From: Vampirovibrio sp.
GTDB taxonomy: Bacteria > Cyanobacteriota > Vampirovibrionia > Vampirovibrionales > Vampirovibrionaceae
Length of the DNA: 35,159 nt
Direction of reading: 5' to 3'
NCBI GenBank assembly: GCA_021323475.1
Contig: JAJQJM010000011.1
Span: 1-35,159 of the forward strand
Shown: in pieces, positions 1 through 11,790 of the stretch
Layout: each line of letters starts with the position of its first letter
Numbering within the stretch: the first letter of the stretch is position 1
Program-made: the position numbers and the translations under genes
Notes under the pieces: generated by a model
What the model was told of the DNA's origin: nothing
What the model saw: only the letters and a program-made list of their open reading frames with translations
Databases searched by the model: none

Positions 1-1515
1 CCGGTGGACAATCACGCTGAGGGCATCCACAATATCTCCGGCCAGCAGAATGTCCAGCTTCACCAGATTGGAGCGCTTGTAATCGGAGAAGTGGTAATCC
101 ATTGAGGCATAACCCTTGGAGCGGGACTTGAGCTGGTCGTAATAATCGGTCACCATCTCGTTCAGCGGCAGCTCGTACTGCAAATTTACACGGGTTTTAT
201 CCAGGTAGTTCATACCCAAAAACACGCCTCGCCGCCCTTGGGAAAGCTCCATCAGCGCGCCCACAAACTCGTTGGGCGTAATGATGTTGATCTTCACGAA
301 CGGCTCTTCCATGAACTCCCGCTTCACGGGGTCAGGCAGTTTGGACGGGTTGTCAATCTCCACAATCTCGCCGTTGGTCATATGCACCTTGTACACTACG
401 CTGGGCGCGGTGGTAATCAGGTCCAGGTTGTACTCGCGCTCCAGGCGCTCCTGAATGACTTCCATATGCAACAGGCCCAAAAAGCCGCAGCGGAAGCCAA
501 AACCCAACGCTTCGGAGGTTTCCGGCTCAAAGGTGATGCTGGAATCGTTCAGCTTCAGCTTTTCCAGCGATTCCTTCAATACCGTGTAATCATCGTTATT
601 CACCGGGTACAGGCCGCAGAAGACCATCGGCATGGCCTTCTGGTAACCGGGCAAGGCTTCAGCGGCGGACTTGTTGGCCAGCGTAATGGTGTCTCCCACG
701 AAGGAGCCCATTTCCTTGATAGACGCCGCGATATAGCCGACCTCACCGGATACCAGCCTTTCACCCGGATGACGCACCGGCTTCATCACGCCCAGCTCGG
801 TCACATCATAAGTGCGGTTATTGGCCATAAAGCGGATTTTATCGCCCTGCTTCACTTCGCCGTCCACAATGCGGACATACGTAATAATGCCCAGGTACGG
901 GTCGAAGTAGCTATCAAACACCAGCGCCCGCAGCGGTTTTTCCTTTTCAATCTTTGGCGGCGGCACGTATTCCACCACCGCTTGCAGAATCTCTTCAATC
1001 CCGATGCCTTCCTTGGCGCTACAAAGGATGGCCTGGCTGGCGTCGATGCCCACCACTTCCTCGATTTCCTTTTTCACCCGTTCGGGATCCGCGCCGGGCA
1101 AGTCGATTTTGTTCAACACCGGAATGATTTCAAGATTCGCCTCAATCGCCAGGTACACGTTCGCCAGCGTCTGCGCTTCCACGCCCTGACTGGCATCCAC
1201 AATCAGCAAGGCCCCTTCGCAGGCTTGCAGAGAGCGGGATACCTCGTAACCAAAGTCCACGTGGCCCGGCGTGTCAATCAAGTTCAGGATATAGTCCTGG
1301 CCGTTGTAATGGTAATCCATGCGGGCAGCCTGCAACTTGATGGTAATACCCCGCTCCCGTTCCAGCTCCAGGTTATCCAGCACCTGATCCTTCATCTGGC
1401 GCTTGTCAATGGTCTTGGTAGCCTCCAGCAAACGGTCGGCGATGGTGGATTTGCCGTGGTCGATGTGGGCGATAATGCAGAAATTGCGAATATTGGAGGT
1501 ATTTGGGGATGTCAT
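1..1515 (-). CDS. lepA: Elongation factor 4 (LepA), C-terminal part cut by window edge
   Basis: LepA is a ribosome-associated translational GTPase that back-translocates or rescues stalled elongating ribosomes. The reverse strand reads open from an ATG at 1515 to base 1, giving 505 codons of the roughly 600 usual for LepA. The start gives [12 protein letters not shown] followed by the P-loop region [11 protein letters not shown]. The switch II motif [16 protein letters not shown] and the guanine-specificity motif NKID follow, and then the LepA-type central region with [16 protein letters not shown]. The C-terminal LepA-specific domain lies outside the window. It is the last gene of the minus-strand set ftsH-proS-lepA, 61 bases after proS, so it is possibly cotranscribed with proS. 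Family assignment is secure; only the 3' end is missing. Confidence 0.96.
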   Translation of the reverse strand, partial: MTSPNTSNIRNFCIIAHIDHGKSTIADRLLEATKTIDKRQMKDQVLDNLELERERGITIKLQAARMDYHYNGQDYILNLIDTPGHVDFGYEVSRSLQACEGALLIVDASQGVEAQTLANVYLAIEANLEIIPVLNKIDLPGADPERVKKEIEEVVGIDASQAILCSAKEGIGIEEILQAVVEYVPPPKIEKEKPLRALVFDSYFDPYLGIITYVRIVDGEVKQGDKIRFMANNRTYDVTELGVMKPVRHPGERLVSGEVGYIAASIKEMGSFVGDTITLANKSAAEALPGYQKAMPMVFCGLYPVNNDDYTVLKESLEKLKLNDSSITFEPETSEALGFGFRCGFLGLLHMEVIQERLEREYNLDLITTAPSVVYKVHMTNGEIVEIDNPSKLPDPVKREFMEEPFVKINIITPNEFVGALMELSQGRRGVFLGMNYLDKTRVNLQYELPLNEMVTDYYDQLKSRSKGYASMDYHFSDYKRSNLVKLDILLAGDIVDALSVIVHR

Positions 1516-1576
1516 AGCGGTGAGATTACCTAATCGGTTACCTACAAGTGAGGTTGGGGCATCAGTGTTATGAAGT

Positions 1577-3364
1577 TTACACGGCGGCAGGCTGCGAGGT
1601 TTGCGCGAACGGCCGCCACGCCTTGATTTGCTGCTGCACATACGCCAGCACGTCGGCGGCGGGAATGTCTTTTGCTTCGGTCTGATCGCGCAACTTCACT
1701 TCCAGCAGACCTTCAGCGGCTTTCTTACCGGCGGTAATGCGGATGGGGAAGCCAATCAGATCGGCGTCCTTGAATTTGACGCCGGCGCGTTCATCCCGGT
1801 CATCCAGCACGGTTTCCACACCGGCAGACCGTAATTGCTCGTATAGATCCAGACCCAAACGCATCTGGGTTTCATCCTGCACGTTCACCGGCACCACCAC
1901 CGCCTGATACGGTGCAATCGCCATCGGCCAGATGATGCCGAACTTGTCGTGGAAGCGTTCAATGGCCGCTGCGGCGGTCCGGGTGACACCAATTCCGTAA
2001 CAACCCATAATAAAGGGCTTTTCTGTGCCGTCTTCATCGGTATAAGTAGCATTCATGGAGCTGGAATACTTCGTTCCTAGCTGGAAGATGTTACCCACTT
2101 CAATACCGCGGGTCATGGCGAGGTTTCCCTCACACTCCGGGCATTGGTCACCAATTCGGGCGCGGCGAATATCCACGATGGTGGAAGGCATGGTGACATC
2201 CACGCCCCAGTTCGCGTTCACCAGGTGCTTGTCCACCTGATTGACGGCGACAAAGAAGTTTGTCAGGCTTTGGACGCTGGGATCGGCCACAATTTTGATG
2301 CTATGCCCATCCGGCAAGCCAACCGGGCCGATAAAGCCTTTCGCGGAACCGCCGGTCAGGCGATCCACTTCTTCGGCAGTCGCCATACGGATTTCATTGG
2401 CAACCACCGCGTTCTGCAACTTGACTTCCTCAACATCATAATCACCGCGAATCAGCGCCATGACAGGCGTTTTCTCATCGGCAATGTAGATCAGGCTCTT
2501 CAGAATCAGCTCCGGGTGCATTTTGAACTCCCGATGCATGATTTCCAGGGAAATAGCGCCCGGCGTTTCCACAATTTCCGTTTTGGAATAGGAGCTGACT
2601 TCCTTTGACACGCTCAGGATGGACTCGGCTCGTTCCACGTTTGCCGCATAATCGCAGCGGTCGCAGTAGAAGACGTCGTTCTCGCCGCTCTCCTGCTCGC
2701 CTTCGGCAATCCGGGTTAGTACCATATATTCGTGGCTGACGCTACCGCCAATGGCGCCGCTGTCGCTGCGCACCATACGGGTTTCCAGGCCGCAACGCTC
2801 AAAAATGCGCGTGTAGGTCTGGGCCATGTTCTCGTATTCGGCGTCCATGCTCTCCTGATTACTGTGGAAGCTGTAGGCATCCTTCATGATGAACTCCCGG
2901 CTCCGCAACAAGCCAAACCGGGGACGGATTTCATCCCGGTACTTGGTCTGAATCTGGTATAGATTCACCGGCAACTGCCGATATGAGCGCACTTCGCGGG
3001 TGGCGATGTCCGTAATCACCTCTTCGGCGGTGGGAGCCAAGCCGTATTCCCGGCCGTGACGGTCTTTCACCCGTATCATCAGGTCGCCGTACACATCCCA
3101 ACGACCGGACGATTGCCACACTTCCGCCGGTTGCAGAATGGGCATCAGCAATTCCTGGGCACCGGCCCGATCCATCTCTTCACGAACGATTTGCTCCACT
3201 TTTCGGAGGACTCGCCACATGAGGGGCAGATAGTTGTAGACCCCATTAGCCAAACGCCGGATATAGCCCGCACGAACCAGCAACTGATGGCTGACCACCT
3301 CGGCCTCGGCCGGGTTTTCGCGCAGTGTGGGGGCTAACAACTTGGACATTCGCATGACAGACAT
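1577..3364 (-). CDS. proS: Prolyl-tRNA synthetase (bacterial type with editing domain)
   Basis: This class II aminoacyl-tRNA synthetase charges tRNA-Pro in the cytoplasm. Its 595 residues fit the long bacterial form. Class II motif 2 is visible as [16 protein letters not shown] at about residues 143-158, and motif 3 as [10 protein letters not shown] at about 454-463. Between them, at about 220-390, lies the INS cis-editing domain that clears Ala-tRNA-Pro. An anticodon-binding domain closes the protein, with the [20 protein letters not shown] stretch typical of this family. Starts at M1 or at the in-frame MRMSK a few residues later are both possible. A candidate promoter lies just upstream at 3398-3425. 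It sits between ftsH and lepA on the same strand. Confidence 0.96.
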   Translation of the reverse strand: MSVMRMSKLLAPTLRENPAEAEVVSHQLLVRAGYIRRLANGVYNYLPLMWRVLRKVEQIVREEMDRAGAQELLMPILQPAEVWQSSGRWDVYGDLMIRVKDRHGREYGLAPTAEEVITDIATREVRSYRQLPVNLYQIQTKYRDEIRPRFGLLRSREFIMKDAYSFHSNQESMDAEYENMAQTYTRIFERCGLETRMVRSDSGAIGGSVSHEYMVLTRIAEGEQESGENDVFYCDRCDYAANVERAESILSVSKEVSSYSKTEIVETPGAISLEIMHREFKMHPELILKSLIYIADEKTPVMALIRGDYDVEEVKLQNAVVANEIRMATAEEVDRLTGGSAKGFIGPVGLPDGHSIKIVADPSVQSLTNFFVAVNQVDKHLVNANWGVDVTMPSTIVDIRRARIGDQCPECEGNLAMTRGIEVGNIFQLGTKYSSSMNATYTDEDGTEKPFIMGCYGIGVTRTAAAAIERFHDKFGIIWPMAIAPYQAVVVPVNVQDETQMRLGLDLYEQLRSAGVETVLDDRDERAGVKFKDADLIGFPIRITAGKKAAEGLLEVKLRDQTEAKDIPAADVLAYVQQQIKAWRPFAQTSQPAAV

Positions 3365-3397
3365 TCTCTTCCGCTTTTACCGCTACATGTGCATACC

Positions 3398-3425
3398 ATC
3401 ATAGTGTAAAGGCGCCCCCTTGCAA
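3398..3425 (-). promoter_or_regulatory. Candidate sigma70-type promoter for proS
   Basis: Read on the minus strand, TTGCAA (3425-3420), a 16-base spacer and TATGAT (3403-3398) form a reasonable -35/-10 pair about 35 bases before the proS start. The spacer includes one arm of the hairpin at 3408-3438, so the end of the ftsH transcript and the start of the proS transcript may overlap. This is pattern matching only. Confidence 0.4.
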
Positions 3426-3438
3426 AGAGAGCGCCTTT
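3408..3438 (-). terminator. Hairpin after ftsH, possible weak terminator
   Basis: Perfect 8-base inverted arms AAAGGCGC (3408-3415) and GCGCCTTT (3431-3438) flank a 15-base loop, 47 bases past the ftsH stop codon. On the minus strand the stem ends in TTT but no longer U-run follows, so termination may be weak. The same bases overlap the proposed proS promoter, so a role as an operator is equally possible. Confidence 0.4.
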
Positions 3439-3484
3439 GGTGTCCATCAGCAGGGGGCTTTGGAAGACCTAATCTGCTTTAGTT

Positions 3485-5659
<2,175 letters not shown>

Positions 5660-5810
5660 AAAAAACGCTAATGCTTCTCCCTAGATTCAAATAAGACTGT
5701 TTTTCGAAATTTTGTTTCCGGTTTGCTCCCCGGTTCGCTCATTTTGGCGATACAGGAAACAACACATCCCTTTCTGAAACTGCCAAATACTGCTAAGAGC
5801 ATATTGCCTG

Positions 5811-5819
5811 ATTATAACA
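5811..5819 (-). promoter_or_regulatory. Candidate extended -10 promoter for ftsH
   Basis: On the minus strand the bases read TGTTATAAT, a consensus -10 hexamer preceded by the TGn extension. No clear -35 is seen at the right distance, which is tolerated by extended -10 promoters. It would give ftsH a leader of about 150 bases. Confidence 0.4.
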
Positions 5820-5988
5820 CACAGGATATCCCGGCCCTGCGGAATCGGTCGCCTTCGCCATGAGCAAGGCATCCGGGCTGCAATTACGCCTGAGCCTAAC
5901 CGGACTTTGTGTGCGTTTCCGTTTGCCGGTCGACCGCAACGGGCGGATACGAAGCACCATTCCCTCTCCACATGCGCACCCAAAATGT

Positions 5989-6016
5989 TTGTCGCTTCCT
6001 TCTATTATGTTAATAT
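5989..6016 (+). promoter_or_regulatory. Candidate promoter for the MerR-like gene
   Basis: TTGTCG (5989-5994), a 16-base spacer and TAATAT (6011-6016) with TGT just before it (6008-6010) form a plausible extended -10 promoter, about 38 bases upstream of the ATG at 6054. Each hexamer matches consensus at about four of six bases. Confidence 0.35.
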
Positions 6017-6053
6017 AACGGTGTTGAGCTTTTAAGGACAGGTTAGAGAGACA

Positions 6054-6659
6054 ATGACTTCCCTGACGACAGAGGATTTTCCCTACACCATCGGCTATGT
6101 AATGGAGCTCCTGGGACTGGACGAGCGGGAACTGATGGTTTACGTGCAAATGCTAAGCCTGTCCCCCCGCAAGGACGAGAAAACCAGTCGCCTGATTTTT
6201 ACGCATCGGGACATTGAAGTCCTGAAAAAAGCCGCTGAAATGAAAAAACACGGCGAAGACCCGGACACCATCGCCCGCCAATTGGGTGGAAAGCCCCTGC
6301 AAACCGGCGTCAGCAAACCCAGCACCCCGGAAACGGAAACCGGCGGCAAACAACCGGCTTATATGCCCACCGTTACGCCCAACCAGGCTGTTCGACCCAC
6401 CACAGCGGGCAAGGATAACATTACCACCATGGTGGAAGCCGTCAGCCAGGTAAAAGAAGGCATTTTAAAAGATTTATCCCGTTTGCTGGACGATAAGCTG
6501 TCCGGCCTGGACGAAGTGGTGGTGGAGCTGATCCGCTGCAAAAGCGAGAATGATTCGCTGAAAAAGAAACTGGATGACGCCGTGCGCTCCAAGGAAACCC
6601 TGGAGTACGAACTCTCCCGCTTCAAGCCGGTGCAGTTCGGGTTTTACCGCAAAACGTGA
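6054..6659 (+). CDS. MerR-like winged-helix protein with C-terminal coiled coil
   Basis: A 201-residue protein of unknown specific role. Residues about 9-75 (YTIGYVMELLGLDERELMVY ... IFTHRDIEVLKKAAEMKKHG ... TIARQL) follow the MerR-type helix-turn-helix pattern: an opening helix pair, a wing, and then the ITxRDIxxL-like segment. A Pro/Thr-rich linker (about 80-120) leads to a predicted coiled coil at about 125-190, with the heptad-like stretch SENDSLKKKLDDAVRSKETL. There is no Cys-based metal site as in classical metal-sensing MerR proteins. A GGTTAGAGAG Shine-Dalgarno-like stretch precedes the ATG. It could be a transcription regulator or a DNA-binding, MlrA/RacA-like structural protein; the coiled coil favours dimerisation or a chromosome-organising role. 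It faces away from ftsH and ends at a strong terminator. Confidence 0.75.
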   Translation: MTSLTTEDFPYTIGYVMELLGLDERELMVYVQMLSLSPRKDEKTSRLIFTHRDIEVLKKAAEMKKHGEDPDTIARQLGGKPLQTGVSKPSTPETETGGKQPAYMPTVTPNQAVRPTTAGKDNITTMVEAVSQVKEGILKDLSRLLDDKLSGLDEVVVELIRCKSENDSLKKKLDDAVRSKETLEYELSRFKPVQFGFYRKT

Positions 6660-6741
6660 CTGACCGGCATTCAGGGCATCCTGAAGTGGATAACCACCCT
6701 GAAGTCCACCTGGACACAACATTTCAAAACCAGATTCAACC

Positions 6742-6777
6742 AAAAATCCTGATAGCGCTATGCCATCAGGATTTTTT
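6742..6777 (+). terminator. Rho-independent terminator, probably bidirectional
   Basis: Perfect 12-base arms AAAAATCCTGAT (6742-6753) and ATCAGGATTTTT (6765-6776) surround an 11-base loop and are followed by a T-run on the plus strand. The complementary A-run serves the opposite direction. It lies between the convergent MerR-like gene and glgX, so it can end both transcripts. Confidence 0.85.
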
Positions 6778-6812
6778 GTAGTTTCATTTCTGACAGAAGA
6801 TTGAGTGGTGGG

Positions 6813-8987
6813 TTACCGACGCAGTCGCAATAATGCCAGGCTGCGGCCTTGCAACTTATATAACTCTTCGCCTTCAAAGCAGGAAGACGCCGCCTCCGGC
6901 AATTCTCCCGTGGTATCAATCACTTGCTCCCAAACATCGCCGGAGGATAATTTGGGCATATGGAAAGCCACCGGCTTGTGAGAGGCGTTTAAGAGCAATA
7001 AAAACGTATTGCCGGTAATTAAATTGCCTTTTTCATCCAGTTCGTTAATGGCGCTCCCGTTCAGCACGGCCCCTATCCATAATAAATTCTGGTCCAGCCA
7101 TTCCTCTTCGGTCATTTCGTTGCCCTTGGCGTCGTACCAGATGATGTCCTTGGTGTTATACGCCTTGGAAGTCACCCCCATAAAGAATTTTCGCCGTTGG
7201 AACACCGGATTTTCCTTGCGGATGCGGATGACGTCCTTCACAAATTCGTAGAACCGGGTTTCTTGCTCATCCAGCTCCCAATGCAGCCAGCTAATATCGT
7301 TATCCTGGCAGTAGGCGTTGTTATTACCGTATTGAGTCCGGCTCAGCTCGTCCCCGGCGGCAATCATGGGCACTCCCAGCGAGAACAGCAAGGTTGCCAT
7401 CATGTTGCGCTTTTGCCGAAACCGCAGGGCCTTGATTTTCACGTTTTCGGTCGGACCTTCCACGCCGCAATTCCAACTGGAGTTGTGATTATCCCCGTCG
7501 AAGTTATGCTCGCCGTTGGCTTCGTTGTGCTTATGGTTGTAGCTCACCAAATCCTGCAAGGTAAACCCGTCGTGAGAGGTCAAAAAATTGATGCTGGCAT
7601 GGGGGTCTTTGGCGGAATACAGGTCGCTGCTGCCGGACAGGCGGGTCACCATTTCGCTGAGAGTGCCCTTTTCGCTTTTCCAGAAACAGCGGGTAGCATC
7701 CCGGTATTTGCCGTTCCATTCCGTCCACAGCACCGGGAAATTCCCCACCTGGTAACCGCCTTCGCCCAAATCCCAAGGTTCCGCAATCAGCTTGACCCGG
7801 TTCAGCACCGGATCCTGATGAATCACATCGAAGAATGAGCCCAGCTTGTCCACGTAATGCACATCCCGGCCCAGGGACGCCGCCAGATCAAAGCGGAAGC
7901 CGTCTACGTGCATTTCCTGCACCCAGTACCGCAGACTGTCCATAATCAGTTGCAATACCCTGGGGTGATTGACGTTCAGCGTGTTTCCACAGCCGGTATA
8001 ATCCATGTAATAACGGGGATTGCCCTCCACCTGCTTGTAATAGCTGGCGTTATCAATGCCCTTGAGCATCAGGGTCGGCCCCATATGGTTGCCTTCGCAG
8101 GTGTGGTTGTATACCACGTCCAGAATCACTTCCAGCCCGGCGGCATGCAGGGCGCGCACCATGGTCTTGAACTCCCGGATAGGGTCTTCGTGGGTCACTA
8201 GCGTGGAGCTGTAGCGCAAATCCGGCGCAAAATAGCCCAACGTGTTATAGCCCCAGTAATTGGTCAGCCCCTTTTGCACCAGGAAGTGATCGTCCAAGTG
8301 CTGATGCACCGGCAGCAATTCCACAGCGGTAACGCCCAAATCCAGCAAATGCTCAATGATGGGCTCGCTACCCAAGGCCGCATAGGTGCCCCGGATGGCT
8401 TCCGGCACCTTCGGGTGCCGCATGCTCAGCCCCTTCACATGGGCTTCATAAATAATGGTTTTATGCCACGGGGTTTTCGGCGCTTTATCGTCGCCCCACA
8501 TAAAGGCGTCATCCACCACCGCGCACAAGGGGGCATAGGGGGCGCTGTCCCGCTCGTCAATAATCAAATCCGCATCGGCGCTACCGGGATGTTTTCCCGG
8601 CCCCGGCAGTCGGTACCCGAACAGGGCCTCGTTCCACTTTTCATAGCGAACAATGGCCTTGGCATAGGGATCCACCAGCAGTTTATTCGGATTGAAACGA
8701 TGGCCGTTCATGGGATCCCAAGGCCCATAGACCCGGTACGCATATAGCTGCCCCGGTTTCAGATCGGGAAAGTAGCCATGCCACACATGGTCCGAGTATT
8801 CCGGCAGCAAAATACGCTTGACCTCAATGGTGGCGTCTATCTCATCGAACAGGCACAGCTCCACCGCTTCGGCATGCTCGGAGAACAGCGCGAAATTAAC
8901 GCCCATCCCGTCCCAGGTAGCGCCCAACGGATACGAACTGCCCGGATACACCCGCAACTCCGTCGTGGTGATGGGGGGGGTCATCAT
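6813..8987 (-). CDS. glgX: Glycogen debranching enzyme GlgX / isoamylase (GH13)
   Basis: It hydrolyses alpha-1,6 branch points of glycogen or limit dextrins in the cytoplasm. Residues about 10-110 form the N-terminal CBM48 beta-sandwich (YPLGATWDGMGVNFALFSEH). The GH13 barrel follows, with region I VILDVVYNH (about 287-295), region II DGFRFDLA with nucleophile D367, region III IAEPWD with acid/base E403, and region IV LTSHDGFT with D473. At 724 residues it has normal family length. Two adjacent ATGs give MMTPP. The upstream purine run GTAGAGAGAGAGGAGAG supplies the Shine-Dalgarno. A run of eight identical G/C bases (8973-8980) sits at codons 4-6. It is the last gene of the purB-mscS-glgX minus-strand run. 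No other glycogen gene is in the window. Confidence 0.94.
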   Translation of the reverse strand: MMTPPITTTELRVYPGSSYPLGATWDGMGVNFALFSEHAEAVELCLFDEIDATIEVKRILLPEYSDHVWHGYFPDLKPGQLYAYRVYGPWDPMNGHRFNPNKLLVDPYAKAIVRYEKWNEALFGYRLPGPGKHPGSADADLIIDERDSAPYAPLCAVVDDAFMWGDDKAPKTPWHKTIIYEAHVKGLSMRHPKVPEAIRGTYAALGSEPIIEHLLDLGVTAVELLPVHQHLDDHFLVQKGLTNYWGYNTLGYFAPDLRYSSTLVTHEDPIREFKTMVRALHAAGLEVILDVVYNHTCEGNHMGPTLMLKGIDNASYYKQVEGNPRYYMDYTGCGNTLNVNHPRVLQLIMDSLRYWVQEMHVDGFRFDLAASLGRDVHYVDKLGSFFDVIHQDPVLNRVKLIAEPWDLGEGGYQVGNFPVLWTEWNGKYRDATRCFWKSEKGTLSEMVTRLSGSSDLYSAKDPHASINFLTSHDGFTLQDLVSYNHKHNEANGEHNFDGDNHNSSWNCGVEGPTENVKIKALRFRQKRNMMATLLFSLGVPMIAAGDELSRTQYGNNNAYCQDNDISWLHWELDEQETRFYEFVKDVIRIRKENPVFQRRKFFMGVTSKAYNTKDIIWYDAKGNEMTEEEWLDQNLLWIGAVLNGSAINELDEKGNLITGNTFLLLLNASHKPVAFHMPKLSSGDVWEQVIDTTGELPEAASSCFEGEELYKLQGRSLALLRLRR

Positions 8988-9044
8988 ATCAACTACTCTC
9001 CTCTCTCTCTACGAACCAAAACTAATTGTATGCGATGCCGCCGG

Positions 9045-10196
9045 TTACTGGGACGGTTGGCCCTCGTCGCCCAGCTTAGCCATTAGGCCGCCAACGGCCT
9101 CGGAACGAATCATATCCAGATGCACAATATTCTGCGGAAAGGGCAGGCTGATGTTTTCCGCCACAAAGCGGGCATGCAGGGCCTTGAAGAGTTCATGCTT
9201 CACCAGACCGCCGTCCATTGCCAGCGTAAAGGGCAGGTTAATCGCCATGTTAATCCAGGATTCCCCGTAAGAGACAAAGCGCACCTGTGGGATAAACTCC
9301 TTGGGCTTTTTACCGGGATTTTTCTCGGCCAGCAGCTTTAGCCCGATGTCTTTCCCCACTTCCATCGCCACGGCTTCCACTTTCTCCAAATCCGCCGTCA
9401 GGGGCACCGTCATCTGGAAGGATACGGTCAAATCGGGATGGGGGTTGGTGTAATTGACGATGATATTGGACGCCAGCTTGCTGTTGGGCAGAATCACCAG
9501 GTTGCCGGACAATTGCCGCATGGTGGTAGTCCGCCAGCCGATGTCCTCCACCCGGCCGGACAGCCCGTTTTCCAGTTGTACCGTGTTACCCACCCGGATT
9601 TGGCGGGCCAGAATCATCTGAATACCGGCGAACATATTGGCCAGGGTATCCTGCAAGGCCAGAGACACGGCCAAACCACCGACACCCAAGGCGGTAATCA
9701 GCGGCACCACCGAAATGCCCAGCGTTTGCAGCAACATAATGATGCCGAACACGTAAACCGCAATGCGGATGATATTCTCGAAGATGGAGGTGTTGGGCAA
9801 CGCCTGCAATTGTTTATTACGGCTCAGATAAAAGCGCACCATCGTTACGGCGACTTTGGCCAGCAGCCGGATGGACAGCAGCATGGCCACGATGAACACG
9901 ATCATGCGAATCAGGGCAACCGTACTGGGCGCCAGGAAGGGCATGCAGAAGGTCGCCATATACACGCCCCATAGCGTGAACAGCCAGAAAATCACCCCGC
10001 GCACGATGGAAGCGATATGCTCATTCAGCTCAATCGAAGTATGGGTCAACACCCGGCGAATGGTGCCCAGCAGGAGTTTCTCTACCACCAAGCCACCGAC
10101 CACGCCCAGGGTCACGAAAAAGCTGGGGCCTATCCACAAGCGCCAATCCAGAAGCGGTAGCGCGGATTTCCACAGCTTCGCCATCGGATCCTGCAT
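9045..10196 (-). CDS. MscS-family small-conductance mechanosensitive channel
   Basis: This inner-membrane channel should release solutes under hypo-osmotic stress. The 383 residues show hydrophobic segments at about 20-40, 64-84, 90-115 and 140-162. The pore helix is at about 163-196 with the family signature GVGGLAVSLALQDTLANMFAG. The beta domain follows (IRVGNTVQLENGLSGRVEDI, then the ILPNSKLASNII motif typical of MscS), and then the alpha/beta C-terminal domain. It lies 57 bases upstream of glgX and downstream of purB on the same strand. Membership is clear, but whether it is the main osmotic valve or an MscS-like paralogue (YnaI/MscK type) cannot be told. Confidence 0.93.
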   Translation of the reverse strand: MQDPMAKLWKSALPLLDWRLWIGPSFFVTLGVVGGLVVEKLLLGTIRRVLTHTSIELNEHIASIVRGVIFWLFTLWGVYMATFCMPFLAPSTVALIRMIVFIVAMLLSIRLLAKVAVTMVRFYLSRNKQLQALPNTSIFENIIRIAVYVFGIIMLLQTLGISVVPLITALGVGGLAVSLALQDTLANMFAGIQMILARQIRVGNTVQLENGLSGRVEDIGWRTTTMRQLSGNLVILPNSKLASNIIVNYTNPHPDLTVSFQMTVPLTADLEKVEAVAMEVGKDIGLKLLAEKNPGKKPKEFIPQVRFVSYGESWINMAINLPFTLAMDGGLVKHELFKALHARFVAENISLPFPQNIVHLDMIRSEAVGGLMAKLGDEGQPSQ

Positions 10197-10311
10197 GTCT
10201 ACTCTGCCTCTCCTTCCTGAACGTATATCGACAGTGGTCGCCTCAGCCTTCGGTTACTTATATTACGGCATTTCCAGCCGGTTTGACCAGTCGCGCTTCC
10301 GGCGGATTAAC

Positions 10312-11607
10312 TTATAGCCCAAAGCGGGCATAGACAGCCGGAACGTTCCGCAGGTAATCCGCCACATCGAAGCAGGCTTCCACTTCCAAAGGCGTCAGTC
10401 GGGAAGTCACCTCGGCATCCGCCAGCAGGTTGGCCCGAAAATCCCCGCCCGGCACATTCCACGCCGCATGCGCGTTTTTCTGCACCAGACGATACGCGTC
10501 CTCACGGGTCAAGCCTTTATCAATCAATGTCAGCAATACCCGTTGAGAGAAGATAATACCGCCGAAGCGGTTCATGTTGGCCCGCATATTGTCCGTATGC
10601 ACCACCAGGTCTTTCATCACGGTGTTAAAGCGGTTCAGCATGTAGTGCATCAAAACAAACGCGTCCGGAAATACCACCCGCTCCACGGAGCTATGGCTGA
10701 TGTCCCGCTCGTGCCACAGCACCACGTTTTCAAGCGCCGGCGTAATATAGGACCGCAGCAGGCGGGCCAGCCCCGTCAAATTCTCGGAACTGACCGGGTT
10801 GCGCTTATGGGGCATGGCGGATGAGCCCTTTTGCCCTTTGGCGAAACCTTCTTCCACTTCCAGAATATCCGTTTTCTGCAAGGCGCGGATTTCCACGGCG
10901 AACTTCTCAATGGAAGTCGCCAAGGAGCCGAAGGCCATGAAAAATTCGGCATGAATATCGCGGGAAATGACCTGAGTAGAGGTTCTGGCCGGTTTCAGGC
11001 CCAGCGTTTCGCAGACTTTTTCTTCCACCTCTGGAGCGATGTTGGAATAAGACCCCATCGCCCCGCTGATTTGCCCAACGCGGTTTTCCTCCAGCGCGTT
11101 TTCCAGGCGGGTTTGCTGGCGCTCCAGCTCATCCAGCCAGTTCAGCAGTTTTAATCCGAAGGTAATCGGCTCCCCGTGAATGCCGTGGGAACGGCCCACC
11201 ATCACGGTATCCCGATGCTCAATCGCCCGCACCTTGACGGTTTCAATCAGGGCCGCCAGTTTCTCCCGAATCAGTTGCCCGGCCTGCTGAATTTGCAGGG
11301 CCAGCGCCGTGTCAATCAGGTCAGAGCTGGTCATGCCCATATGCACAAAGCGGGAATTCTCGCCCACATGCTCGGCCACGTTGGTCAGGAACGCAATGAC
11401 GTCATGCCGCACTTCGGCTTCGATTTCATCGATACGGGCAAGCTCAAAGCCCGCCTTGCTTCGCACTTCCGCAGAAACGCCCGAGGGCACCAGGCCCATA
11501 CTTTCCTGCACTTCCAGCACGGCCAATTCCACCTTCAACCAGGTTTTAAAAATGGCCTCACGGGTCCAAAGGGCGGACATTTCGGGAAGGGTATAGCGTT
11601 CAATCAT
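10312..11607 (-). CDS. purB: Adenylosuccinate lyase
   Basis: PurB cleaves SAICAR to AICAR and adenylosuccinate to AMP, releasing fumarate, in purine synthesis. The 431-residue length is standard. The fumarase/ASL superfamily regions are present: C1 TSSDLIDT (93-100), C2 with the active-site histidine in GRSHGIHGEP (H141), and the C3 signature GSSAMPHKRNP (261-271), whose serine loop is catalytic. No other purine gene is adjacent. It is divergent from the secreted-protein gene, with a candidate promoter at 11653-11681. Confidence 0.96.
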   Translation of the reverse strand: MIERYTLPEMSALWTREAIFKTWLKVELAVLEVQESMGLVPSGVSAEVRSKAGFELARIDEIEAEVRHDVIAFLTNVAEHVGENSRFVHMGMTSSDLIDTALALQIQQAGQLIREKLAALIETVKVRAIEHRDTVMVGRSHGIHGEPITFGLKLLNWLDELERQQTRLENALEENRVGQISGAMGSYSNIAPEVEEKVCETLGLKPARTSTQVISRDIHAEFFMAFGSLATSIEKFAVEIRALQKTDILEVEEGFAKGQKGSSAMPHKRNPVSSENLTGLARLLRSYITPALENVVLWHERDISHSSVERVVFPDAFVLMHYMLNRFNTVMKDLVVHTDNMRANMNRFGGIIFSQRVLLTLIDKGLTREDAYRLVQKNAHAAWNVPGGDFRANLLADAEVTSRLTPLEVEACFDVADYLRNVPAVYARFGL

Positions 11608-11652
11608 GGCGGAGCGGGCTTTTCTCTCAAGAAATCAACTATTTTCCTGATT

Positions 11653-11681
11653 ATTTTGCGCCAGACAAAGGGCATAATCAA
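11653..11681 (-). promoter_or_regulatory. Candidate promoter for purB
   Basis: On the minus strand TTGATT (11681-11676), a 17-base spacer and CAAAAT (11658-11653) form a weak but correctly spaced pair, about 46 bases upstream of the purB ATG. Each hexamer matches four of six consensus positions. Confidence 0.3.
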
Positions 11682-11790
11682 GGAATCGGCTGAAGCCCCG
11701 CATTAAAAAATTCGGCCGGATTGCGGAAATTTTCAGACGTGGTGCGCAAGACAAACGTTGTGCGGCAGAAAGTGTGAGAGGACCAGTGAG

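Larger units (their letters stand above)
5660..6053. other. Divergent intergenic region between ftsH and the MerR-like gene
   Basis: These 394 bases hold no convincing gene; the overlapping minus-strand ORFs here have no recognisable content. It contains the candidate ftsH promoter (5811-5819), the candidate promoter of the plus-strand gene (5989-6016) and, between them, a 10-base perfect palindrome CGGTCGACCG at 5927-5936. The ftsH leader would be about 150 bases long. Confidence 0.6.

Noticed and set aside
238-1533. Long plus-strand open frame of 431 codons
   Set aside because: It is the antisense shadow of lepA, whose GTPase motifs are complete on the minus strand.
5687-6149. Minus-strand small frames upstream of ftsH
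   Set aside because: They overlap candidate promoters and the start of the MerR-like gene, with no recognised content.
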